Assembly (NCBI GenBank): GCA_020627645.1
Contig: JAHDGN010000074.1
Coordinates: forward strand, 1 to 11,428
Reading direction: 5' to 3'
Length of the DNA stretch: 11,428 nt
DNA from: Akkermansiaceae bacterium
GTDB taxonomy: Bacteria; Verrucomicrobiota; Verrucomicrobiia; Verrucomicrobiales; Akkermansiaceae
Both the position numbers and the translations under genes were made by a program. This document shows positions 1 through 7,089 of the stretch, piece after piece. The notes under the pieces are model-generated. The model saw only the letters and a list, made by a program, of their open reading frames with translations. It searched no databases and was not told the origin of the DNA. How positions within the stretch are numbered: position 1 is the stretch's first letter; every line of letters begins with the position of its first letter.

Positions 1-277
1 CTTGATGTGCCGAAATTAGCGGATTGGGGCCGCGAATAGCGAAAGTCGGGTTAACATCACCTGGAAGCTTTGAAGGCTGAACAGAAGGTCCAGTCGAAGC
101 CGTTGAATATATTTCAATTCGATGTGCCCTGCGCAGAAAATGACCATGGTCTCCGAATCGCCTCACCCGAAGCTCCTCTTTATTGACAATCTCGACCTTA
201 CCCTCCTCACAAGCTGAAAGAAAAAATCCAATCCCCCCAATAAATATCCACCCTGCCACTATCTTCCATCGACCCAT
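1..277 (-). CDS. Putative lipoprotein, unknown function (3' end outside window)
   Basis: The reading frame opens with ATG at 277-275 and stays open for 92 codons to the left edge, so the gene is cut off at its C-terminal side. The N-terminus MGRWKIVAG followed by a hydrophobic stretch and the lipobox LSAC (Cys about residue 23) is a clear type II (lipoprotein) signal peptide, so the product should be lipid-anchored in the envelope. The mature part starts CEEGKVEIVNKEELR and contains a basic segment (RVRRFGDHGHFLRRAHR) and then a Ser/Pro/Thr-rich stretch; I recognise no domain. It lies 45 bases downstream of the preceding minus-strand gene and probably shares its transcript. No convincing Shine-Dalgarno sequence precedes the ATG. 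The coding call is well supported by the signal peptide; the function is unknown. Confidence 0.75.
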   Translation of the reverse strand, partial: MGRWKIVAGWIFIGGIGFFLSACEEGKVEIVNKEELRVRRFGDHGHFLRRAHRIEIYSTASTGPSVQPSKLPGDVNPTFAIRGPNPLISAHQ

Positions 278-322
278 GTAAAAAGAACGACAAATAAACT
301 CTTGTTCTTAGGAAGTGCCACC

Positions 323-757
323 TCACCTTAGCTCCCGCCCAACGATCACAGGTCGCCAATAGTCCCCAGGAACCACCTCCACCACCTTAAAAGACTCATC
401 CAACAATCTCGATAGCCACAGACCATTCTCAATTCGATTCAAAGTGTACTGTGTCGAACCTTTGTTCGCCGAATTGGTGGTCATGAAAACAACCTCATCA
501 TCTCGAACCTCAACCACCGATAGACGAATCAGATCCGCCGGAAACCCCCTATCGAATACGACCCTTCCATCCTTAGCGACCGACATCTTACTTCCTCGCG
601 CAACATCAACAAATGTAGACTGCAATTCTGCCTTTTCACCCGCTGAAATCTCCATCGCACGAATCCCTAACTCCGCAGCATCGCCATCAAAAACCCATTG
701 CCCCACAAACTCATCAGGAATAACACCCGTCGTCTCTTTCCCCGAGTCACAACCCAA
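323..757 (-). CDS. Small lipoprotein-like protein lacking a signal peptide, possibly 5'-truncated
   Basis: A 144-residue frame whose only early start is TTG at 757-755; six bases upstream in the same frame is the TAA of the large CotH-type gene. The product begins (L/M)GCDSGKETTG, which reads like the last residues of a lipobox plus a mature lipoprotein N-terminus, but the preceding hydrophobic segment is missing. The other two frames upstream do not encode one either. The body has a G-x-W start (VGQWVFD, residues 18-24), a K-DGRVVFD strand (62-69) and alternating hydrophobic strands to the end, suggesting a small beta-barrel or lipocalin-like fold; this is inference and I recognise no family. 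No ribosome binding site is visible before TTG, so translation may depend on coupling to the upstream gene. It may be a decayed lipoprotein gene, or a later start such as Met35 could be used. It is followed after 45 bases by another lipoprotein gene. Confidence 0.6.
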   Translation of the reverse strand: MGCDSGKETTGVIPDEFVGQWVFDGDAAELGIRAMEISAGEKAELQSTFVDVARGSKMSVAKDGRVVFDRGFPADLIRLSVVEVRDDEVVFMTTNSANKGSTQYTLNRIENGLWLSRLLDESFKVVEVVPGDYWRPVIVGRELR

Positions 758-763
758 TCTAAA

Positions 764-3700
764 TTACTGACCACTTCTCTGCTCCACCCGCAGCCTAAAA
801 TATCTTTCAGCTATGAGAGAATTTGTCGACCTCATGAGCCCACCAACATCCTGAGTAGGAAGCTCGGTCCATGATTGAAGATCCACCGAAGATTCCAGCA
901 CCACGGCGACATCAGCTTTTGCATAGCTCGCCGGAAAAGAGACTTGAGAGTTCGCACCCGAGAAATTCAAAACCAAACCCGAAAATACACCAGGTGATCG
1001 AGGATCCGAATCAGTCGCATACTCAAAAAGATTACTATATCCATCACCATCCGGGTCGTCATTGGGATCCAAGACTCCATTTTGAGCAGCCCATTCCGCA
1101 AAACTCGAAGCAACTTCATTCAAAGCACCAGGAGTCGGAGCAATCGCTGCCCAATTTCCTGGAGCAGATCCATCAACCAATGGATCGATTCGCTGAAGAG
1201 AACGACCTGTCCCATCCGCCAAAGGGTCCCAAGGGGCTTCATCATCATAACCCACCTGATCAATCGGAATATAGGTCACCACTCCGGCCGAATCAGTCAA
1301 TCCTGGTTGGCTAATCTCAACTTTTTCACCTCCATTTGATAATTTCCCACTCACCCATTGCAGAACCACCGTATTTGCCGGAGGCGAAAACAAAGACCGG
1401 AAAGAAGCCTCATTACGAGTCAGGATCAATTGTTGTTGAGGAGCCAAGGAAAGAGGTGATGTTGGAAAGGTAAACTCAATCCCATCAGTGATCTTCCAAG
1501 GAAGCCCCTGAGCCTCATCAAAAAGCATCACCGTCGAACTCGAAATATTCGTCAGCTCAATATACTCTGCCGCCGAATCTCCAGCCGGAGCATACATGAT
1601 CTCCGAAATAATAATCGGCCCCACCACCGGCTCACTATTTGCTGCGCCTGGAGTTGCAGAAGCCAGTCTCACAAATTCGAATTCGCCTGAACCTGTTGGG
1701 TCATGAACCCCTATTGTTCGCCCCTGTTCTGACGAAGGATATGATTGGCGAAAGTGGTAATTGTTAGCCCCTGTCAGATGTAACGTCTCCCCTGTCGCAC
1801 TAAGAGCGAACGCCTCAACCCTACCCGAATCAACAGAGTTAGCCCCAAAGTGGTCTTCCTCAGTGAAAACAAGAAATTCACCCGGCCCAATCGTCGTCCC
1901 ATCAGCGATCCGATACTTTCCAAGATCAGTCCCATCATCACTAAGAAACCACCCTGAGAGATCGACCGGAATCGTTCCTCGATTGTGGAGTTCAATCCAA
2001 TCGCCTCCCACCGAAGAATGAGTCAAAACCTCATTGATCACGACAATATCTCCGACCAAAAACGGGTAATCATCAGGATTGAATTGATAGGTCGCACCGA
2101 TGTCAGCCCTCGTATTGTCAGGATCAAGTTCATGCGCCGGATCCCCCGCATCAATTGCCGGAGAACTAGACAAAAGCTCAAAATCAAGGCGCCCAGCATC
2201 CACAAATTGAGGGTGAGCCACTAGGTTATTAGCCCCAACCAATGGAACCGTATCAGAAAGAGAATAAACAACACTCAAAGTTGACAAGCCATCTTGGGAA
2301 ACCGGCTTCTCACAACCAGAAAAAATCGTATTTGAAATAGCGGCAATCCCTCCTCCAGAACCAAAATTCTTCTCAAAAACACTCACTCCCTCTACACAAT
2401 TCACAATTGTATTCTGGTCAATCGTAGCCGTTGACCCCGTATCTTTAATACCGATTCCTTGCGACGATCCCACAATGATATTCTGTCGGACGATCACTTC
2501 AGAAGACTGCCCAACCGAAATTCCCTTGTCTGAACAAAAATAAATGGTGTTACCTTCAATGAGACAATTCCTACATTGCTCACCAGTATCGATGCCATCG
2601 CTATTGAACCCAACAAAATTATAGATCCGACAATTGCGAATCACGCCATCAACAACACCGTCATAGTCGATCGCATCAGTATCAGGAGAGCCATTCCCCG
2701 TAAACGTACACCCCTCGGTGATCGCTGCCCCCTGCTTCACGTTAATCCCATCCCCAGTAATTGGAATATCGATCAGTGAATCACGCAGCGTCAACGAACC
2801 CCCTCTAAAAAATAGAGGGCCTCTCTCCCCTCTGATATCAAGATTGGAAATCTCAAGCGTGGCATTCAAACCTGAAATCGATGACGGATACACAAGAGGA
2901 TCCTTTCCTCGCGTGCTATCTCTAACTGTCAAGTATTCCAAAACAGACACCGCATCAGGATTTTCAAAAGAAAGCCCCCCCCAAGTCTCTCCCACACGTG
3001 ACGAAATCATCACGGGAGCAGCTGAGGTTCCAGAAACAACCAACCTTCCCATTACCCGAATATTAACTCCTGGATCCATTCTCAACCGAACACCTTCCGG
3101 AATCGTCAAAGTCATTCCCGCAGGCACGATCAAATCCCCAGAAACGTCATAGGTGGTATTCGCAAGCAAAGAAAAACTACTTCCAAGAGTTCCTGCCAGA
3201 GGTGATGTTCCCGTTTGAGCAAACACCGCACTGACCGTTGTTCCGCTCTGAGGAGTTAACTCAATGCTCGACTCCGAAGAGCCATTCCCCCAACCAACAA
3301 ACCCATATCCAGGAGCCGGCACCGCAGTAAACGTAGTTGCCAAGCCCGGAAAAAGCCTGAGAGAAGAAGATGAAACTTCCACCCCAGCGACTTGAATGAC
3401 TCCCTGTCCAGTAACCGCCAAGTTGACCGAAACTGGATCAGCAAGACCAAAGATGCTCCGCATCTGAATCCTCATCTCGTCATCTCGACCCCGAACATAT
3501 TCGCGCATACTCTCCAACGCTTCTTCATAACCCTGCGGATTTTGAGTATTCCCCCACCGATCAAATGTCCGCTGAATGGTGGGTCTAATCTCTGAACCCA
3601 TCTGATCAATAATAGGGATCACACGACCTTCTGAGAGAGTGGTTTCAAGGTGAGCAGAATACCTCTGAGCCAATCGAGCCACAAAGACCTGATTATTCCT

Positions 3701-5932
3701 GAGATATTTCAACATCTGCTCCCAGTTTGCCATCTGTTGAAAGATCGGGCTTGTCGAACCGAACGTTCGATCCATATCTGGAATCATCCACCTCCACTTT
3801 CCACCCCTACGGTGAGGCTTCCAAACCTCACGGTTCCCAGCCCAACTCGTATTACCACCCCATGATTCTGCGACGACAAAATCAATAAAGCTATCAACAT
3901 CCATCTGCGATTCTATTTTCCCCCACACCAAAGGATCAGAAAGGTTGCTAGTTTCAATGAACTCATAAAACTCATACCACTCAACATCACTTCCACTCTC
4001 AACCGTCACCGTATTATCATTATGGGAATGAAAAACCACTCGATCATACTGACCATCATCGACACCATACTTTTGGAAAAACCAACGATCATCCCATCGA
4101 TCCCTCATGTTATAATGCCCCCAATACCTACCATTCACATAGACCTCTGTCGCCCTTGATTGGTTGGTCTCCACATTTAAAAATCCTTCCGCAATCCGAT
4201 CAAACGCCGCATCCGTCATTCTCGCCTTTGCGTAGTCATCTCCTCCCTCTCGAATGGTCAGAGCCGTAAAGGTCTGCACATCACTTCCTGGAAAAATCGG
4301 GTAGTTAATCTCATCATCACCGTACTTCCCTCGAAGAGAAAAATTAAACGCCCGCTGAAAATGATCAGCCCAGTTATTCTCTCCTCCGATTCGGAAAGCA
4401 CCATTAACAGAAAACCCCTCAGTCCCATCTTCTGGAAAAAATTCCAAATGACCAGGAGCATCCTTCCCTTTATAAACCGCTGGCCCTGCACGAATCACAG
4501 GCTCGTGCTGGTTGTAATAAATGCCGATCTGATCATCAAAGAGGGTTGCAGGGTCGGCCACAATCGATAGCACCGGAACTTCTGAGCTAAGATCCTCCCG
4601 GATCAGGTAGGTCGCCGTAGAAATAGGACCCGGCACTTTTCCATCCTCAAAAATCCTCGCCCGAACAACGGTCGACCCATTCAACTGCAAAGGAGATGCA
4701 TAGATCGGATCCGAAGGTGAAGGTTCACGACCGTCGAGCGTATAGTGAATCGAGCCCTGACCTAAAAGCTGTACCGTCTGATTTTGGGTAAAGATCCCTC
4801 CCCGAGGAGAAATCATCACTGGATCAGAAGCTTCTCTTAAATTGGTCACTTGCGAGCCAGCATTTGCACCCCCAGCAGTAGAGGTCGCAAATTGAACCCA
4901 TACCTCCGGACGACTTGGATCCCTCCCTAGAGAGACGTCGGTCACCTGCTGCCCATAGGTCACAGAATCAAGCTGAACCGGATTTTCATAAACCGTCGCA
5001 CTCAATTCAACATCGAGACGCATATCAACCGAAGTTCGATTAATCTGATGCACCTCTACCGCTAAGACATTCACCCCCTCGACAAAAGCCGAACTAGGAA
5101 CTTGAAACTCCCGCCAAATTTCCTCGAGATTCTGAGTCATCGGAACTTGAGCAGTCGTATCGAAATCAACTCCTTCGCTTGCTAGATTAAACCGACCGAC
5201 TTCCGTTCCATTTAGATAGAAAATAGCACCATCATCAATCTGAGCCCGCAACAACAACTCTCTAGGTAACGCCGAAGTATCGCCAACAAGAAATTGATGC
5301 CTAAAATAAGAAGTCACGTGTCGATCCCAATCGAGCCCGTATTGAATCTGTGTCACCTCATCGTCATTGTAACCCAGAGGTGCAGGACCCGAACTCCAAG
5401 CAGAGTCATCAAACGCAGAAGCCCTCCATGCCTCACCCTGATCTGAACCATCATCAAGATATTTCCAGACAGACCCAGGCGTGATCAACTGACTATCTCT
5501 AGGCGTTGATCTCGAGAGAATCACGGACTCACCAGAGGAAGACAAAGAAAAGTTTGTATGATGATGCTCGGCAACAAAGGGATGAAATGGCCAATAATCT
5601 CTGCGATGCGTTTGTCCTTGTGGTGAATCATTTCCATCAGCAAACACCACCAGATATTCTCCAGGCTGAATCACCGCATCAGATGCGAACCCCCACTTCA
5701 GGATATTTTCAGGATCATCGCTAAGAAAGTGATGAGCCAGAGAAATTGGAGTGTTTCCACGATTATGCAGCTCAATCCAATCCGGGTAATCTTCAAAATC
5801 GGTAATATCTGGAGTTGAACGAGTATTAGAAGCCATTAACTCATTAATAACCAGATCACCATGAAGAATCTGGGTTGAAATTAATAAGGAGAGGGCTAGT
5901 AAAAAAGTAGATTTCACCCCACAGAATAACAC
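764..5932 (-). CDS. Giant secreted multidomain protein: lamin-tail, CotH kinase-like, beta-helix
   Basis: A 1722-residue exported protein. Visible order: signal peptide (1 to about 25, ending ILHG); lamin-tail-like domain (26-150, DWIELHNRG at 51-59); galactose-binding-like beta-sandwich (about 155-313, DDGAIFYLNG); chitobiase/hexosaminidase C-terminal-like domain (about 371-444, IHYTLDGREPS); CotH kinase-like domain (about 451-830, with GHYNMRDRWDDRWF and WMIPDMDRTFG, D719 and D721 being likely metal ligands); InlB-type repeat (about 834-905, GYGFVGWGNG); right-handed parallel beta-helix (about 915-1285); two more lamin-tail-like domains (about 1293-1430 and 1437-1605); and a C-terminal tail with a calcium-loop-like DPNDDPDGDG and a final RYFRLRVE strand. 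CotH relatives are atypical kinases of spore coat and other exported proteins; kinase activity here is not shown. The start is GTG at 5932; GTG at 5917 (MKSTFLLALSLL) gives a cleaner signal peptide. It is the first gene of the minus-strand cluster. The role is likely surface attachment or matrix; substrate unknown. Confidence 0.93.
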   Translation of the reverse strand: MLFCGVKSTFLLALSLLISTQILHGDLVINELMASNTRSTPDITDFEDYPDWIELHNRGNTPISLAHHFLSDDPENILKWGFASDAVIQPGEYLVVFADGNDSPQGQTHRRDYWPFHPFVAEHHHTNFSLSSSGESVILSRSTPRDSQLITPGSVWKYLDDGSDQGEAWRASAFDDSAWSSGPAPLGYNDDEVTQIQYGLDWDRHVTSYFRHQFLVGDTSALPRELLLRAQIDDGAIFYLNGTEVGRFNLASEGVDFDTTAQVPMTQNLEEIWREFQVPSSAFVEGVNVLAVEVHQINRTSVDMRLDVELSATVYENPVQLDSVTYGQQVTDVSLGRDPSRPEVWVQFATSTAGGANAGSQVTNLREASDPVMISPRGGIFTQNQTVQLLGQGSIHYTLDGREPSPSDPIYASPLQLNGSTVVRARIFEDGKVPGPISTATYLIREDLSSEVPVLSIVADPATLFDDQIGIYYNQHEPVIRAGPAVYKGKDAPGHLEFFPEDGTEGFSVNGAFRIGGENNWADHFQRAFNFSLRGKYGDDEINYPIFPGSDVQTFTALTIREGGDDYAKARMTDAAFDRIAEGFLNVETNQSRATEVYVNGRYWGHYNMRDRWDDRWFFQKYGVDDGQYDRVVFHSHNDNTVTVESGSDVEWYEFYEFIETSNLSDPLVWGKIESQMDVDSFIDFVVAESWGGNTSWAGNREVWKPHRRGGKWRWMIPDMDRTFGSTSPIFQQMANWEQMLKYLRNNQVFVARLAQRYSAHLETTLSEGRVIPIIDQMGSEIRPTIQRTFDRWGNTQNPQGYEEALESMREYVRGRDDEMRIQMRSIFGLADPVSVNLAVTGQGVIQVAGVEVSSSSLRLFPGLATTFTAVPAPGYGFVGWGNGSSESSIELTPQSGTTVSAVFAQTGTSPLAGTLGSSFSLLANTTYDVSGDLIVPAGMTLTIPEGVRLRMDPGVNIRVMGRLVVSGTSAAPVMISSRVGETWGGLSFENPDAVSVLEYLTVRDSTRGKDPLVYPSSISGLNATLEISNLDIRGERGPLFFRGGSLTLRDSLIDIPITGDGINVKQGAAITEGCTFTGNGSPDTDAIDYDGVVDGVIRNCRIYNFVGFNSDGIDTGEQCRNCLIEGNTIYFCSDKGISVGQSSEVIVRQNIIVGSSQGIGIKDTGSTATIDQNTIVNCVEGVSVFEKNFGSGGGIAAISNTIFSGCEKPVSQDGLSTLSVVYSLSDTVPLVGANNLVAHPQFVDAGRLDFELLSSSPAIDAGDPAHELDPDNTRADIGATYQFNPDDYPFLVGDIVVINEVLTHSSVGGDWIELHNRGTIPVDLSGWFLSDDGTDLGKYRIADGTTIGPGEFLVFTEEDHFGANSVDSGRVEAFALSATGETLHLTGANNYHFRQSYPSSEQGRTIGVHDPTGSGEFEFVRLASATPGAANSEPVVGPIIISEIMYAPAGDSAAEYIELTNISSSTVMLFDEAQGLPWKITDGIEFTFPTSPLSLAPQQQLILTRNEASFRSLFSPPANTVVLQWVSGKLSNGGEKVEISQPGLTDSAGVVTYIPIDQVGYDDEAPWDPLADGTGRSLQRIDPLVDGSAPGNWAAIAPTPGALNEVASSFAEWAAQNGVLDPNDDPDGDGYSNLFEYATDSDPRSPGVFSGLVLNFSGANSQVSFPASYAKADVAVVLESSVDLQSWTELPTQDVGGLMRSTNSLIAERYFRLRVEQRSGQ
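1976..2002 (-). repeat. Lamin-tail core repeat, second copy (first at 5756-5782)
   Basis: The peptide DWIELHNRG occurs identically at residues 51-59 (5782-5756) and 1311-1319 (2002-1976) of the large protein, each followed about 11 residues later by FLSDD. By hand alignment the 27 coding bases match at 23 positions, and all four differences are synonymous. This shows two paralogous lamin-tail domains at opposite ends of the protein; a more diverged third (AEYIELTNIS) lies at about residues 1455-1464. Confidence 0.85.
2975..2982 (-). repeat. Eight-base homopolymer (G8 on coding strand)
   Basis: A run of eight C on the plus strand reads TGG GGG GGG on the coding strand and encodes Trp984-Gly985-Gly986 near the first coils of the beta-helix. 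Runs of this length can slip in replication. A one-base change would truncate the protein and remove most of the helix, two lamin-tail domains and the C-terminal tail. No evidence of switching is visible in one sequence. Confidence 0.9.
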
Positions 5933-6132
5933 TAGAAAGGCATATTCTTCAACCCTTGACCCTAAAAATCCACTAAGATCGCACTGATTTTAAACGAAAT
6001 CAACCGGAAAAAATACGCGACTCGAAACAAGATTTGATAAAGCCAACTTAATCAAATTTACTATCGAATAAGGTTCATCACCTTCTCTCCAACCACTCCC
6101 ACCAAGCTTCCAAAATCTCTCCCAACTTAAAC
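5933..6132. promoter_or_regulatory. Divergent intergenic region between the CotH-type gene and gluQ
   Basis: This 200-bp AT-richer stretch carries no supportable coding frame and must hold the promoters of both flanking genes. On the minus strand a TAAAAT hexamer (5992-5987) resembles a -10 box and would give a leader of roughly 50 bases for the large gene, but no matching -35 is seen. The plus-strand candidate is listed separately. Neither gene has a recognisable Shine-Dalgarno sequence at its start. I see no riboswitch-like or tRNA-like structure. Confidence 0.5.
6034..6062 (+). promoter_or_regulatory. gluQ: Candidate sigma-70-type promoter for gluQ
   Basis: TTGATA (6034-6039) and TTTACT (6057-6062) are separated by 17 bases, matching four or five of six positions at -35 and four of six at -10. 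Transcription would begin near 6069, leaving a leader of about 64 bases before the gluQ ATG. This is based on motif resemblance only. Confidence 0.3.
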
Positions 6133-6990
6133 ATGACCAATTCCAACCACCCCTCTCATATGATTACTCGCTTCGCCCCCAGCCCCACCGGACTTCTCCA
6201 TCTTGGTCACGCCTGGTCAGCCCACCTGGCCCACCAGATGGCGAAAGAAAACAACGGAACTTTCCTTATTCGTTTCGAAGATATAGACCACACACGCGTC
6301 CGCCCTGAATTTTACCAATCAGCACTAGATGACCTAGCCTACCTAGAGATTTACTCAGACCTAACACCCATCAAACAGCTCGATCGCCTACCTTACTACC
6401 AGAAAGCCCTCCAACAGCTTCAAGATCTCGGCGTCGTCTATCCATGCACCTGCACCCGTAAACAAATCCAAGCCGAACTTCAGAATCTCTCCAATGCCCC
6501 CCACGGCCCCGAAGGCCCCCTTTATCCGGGAACGTGCCGCGACAAAACAAGATCCCCTTCGCACAAAACCGAGCCATCCTGGCGCCTTGACACAAAGAAA
6601 GCCTCAAAAGTCACCGGCCCTCTGACATTCTCGGACAAAATTTATGGAACAATCGAAGTCAACCCACACCTCCTGGGCGACATCATTCTCGCTCGAAAAG
6701 ACATCGCCACTTCATACCACCTCGCTGTGACGGTCGACGATGCCCACCAAAAGATCACCCACATCACCCGAGGTAACGACCTTCTCCCTTCCACTCACGT
6801 CCATCGACTACTCCAAACCCTCCTTCAACTTCCCCAACCAAAATACCTTCATCACCCTCTTGTTCTAGACAATCATGGGAAACGCCTCGCGAAACGGCAT
6901 GACTCTCTTTCCATCAAAGCTCTGATCCAATCTCGGAAATCCCCGCAGGACATCCTCAATCTTGCCTCAAAAAACCTCTCGAACCCCTAA
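6133..6990 (+). CDS. gluQ: Glutamyl-queuosine tRNA(Asp) synthetase (GluQRS)
   Basis: A 285-residue paralogue of the glutamyl-tRNA synthetase catalytic core without an anticodon-binding domain. It activates glutamate with ATP and attaches it to the queuosine at position 34 of tRNA(Asp) in the cytoplasm. Class I synthetase signatures are present: RFAPSPTG (13-20) leading into the HIGH-type HLGH (23-26), RFEDIDHTR (47-55), and a KMSKS-type KRLAK (250-254). A zinc site typical of the family is visible as C105-x-C107 with Y131-x3-C135. The length fits GluQRS (about 280-310 residues) and is too short for GluRS. The start ATG at 6133 gives MTNSNHPSHM; ATG at 6160 (MITRFAPSP) is a possible alternative, and neither has a clear ribosome binding site. 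No other queuosine gene is in the window. The next gene starts 99 bases downstream with no evident terminator between, so cotranscription is possible. Confidence 0.95.
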   Translation: MTNSNHPSHMITRFAPSPTGLLHLGHAWSAHLAHQMAKENNGTFLIRFEDIDHTRVRPEFYQSALDDLAYLEIYSDLTPIKQLDRLPYYQKALQQLQDLGVVYPCTCTRKQIQAELQNLSNAPHGPEGPLYPGTCRDKTRSPSHKTEPSWRLDTKKASKVTGPLTFSDKIYGTIEVNPHLLGDIILARKDIATSYHLAVTVDDAHQKITHITRGNDLLPSTHVHRLLQTLLQLPQPKYLHHPLVLDNHGKRLAKRHDSLSIKALIQSRKSPQDILNLASKNLSNP

Positions 6991-7024
6991 TCTCTCCAAA
7001 AAAACAGCCCTTTCAGCAATATCT

Positions 7025-7039
7025 TCGATGATTTATCGA
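7025..7039. promoter_or_regulatory. Small inverted repeat upstream of the kinase gene
   Basis: TCGAT (7025-7029) and ATCGA (7035-7039) form perfect 5-bp arms around GATTT, 50 bases before the kinase ATG. It could be a small operator, but arms this short are expected by chance in AT-rich intergenic DNA. No clear promoter hexamer pair is seen in the 6991-7089 gap. Confidence 0.2.
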
Positions 7040-7089
7040 TAAGTAACTTGATTCCTGCCGCCCATCAGAAAGACTGGAACATAATCCCT

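Noticed and set aside
764..766. TAA at the end of the giant gene as a sequencing error joining it to the 144-residue frame
   Set aside because: The giant protein already ends with the RLRVE-type strand expected at its C-terminus, so a natural stop is more likely.
871..1314. Plus-strand open frame of 147 codons inside the minus-strand giant gene
   Set aside because: It is antisense to a clearly coding lamin-tail region, is rich in His, Pro and Gln in a pattern set by base composition, and has no recognisable domain.
5956..5961. TTGACC as a plus-strand -35 box
   Set aside because: No -10-like hexamer occurs at 16-18 bases downstream, and it is far from gluQ.
7048..7089. TTG start extending the kinase by 14 residues
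   Set aside because: The ATG at 7090 begins directly before the kinase fold, and the extra residues show no conserved feature.
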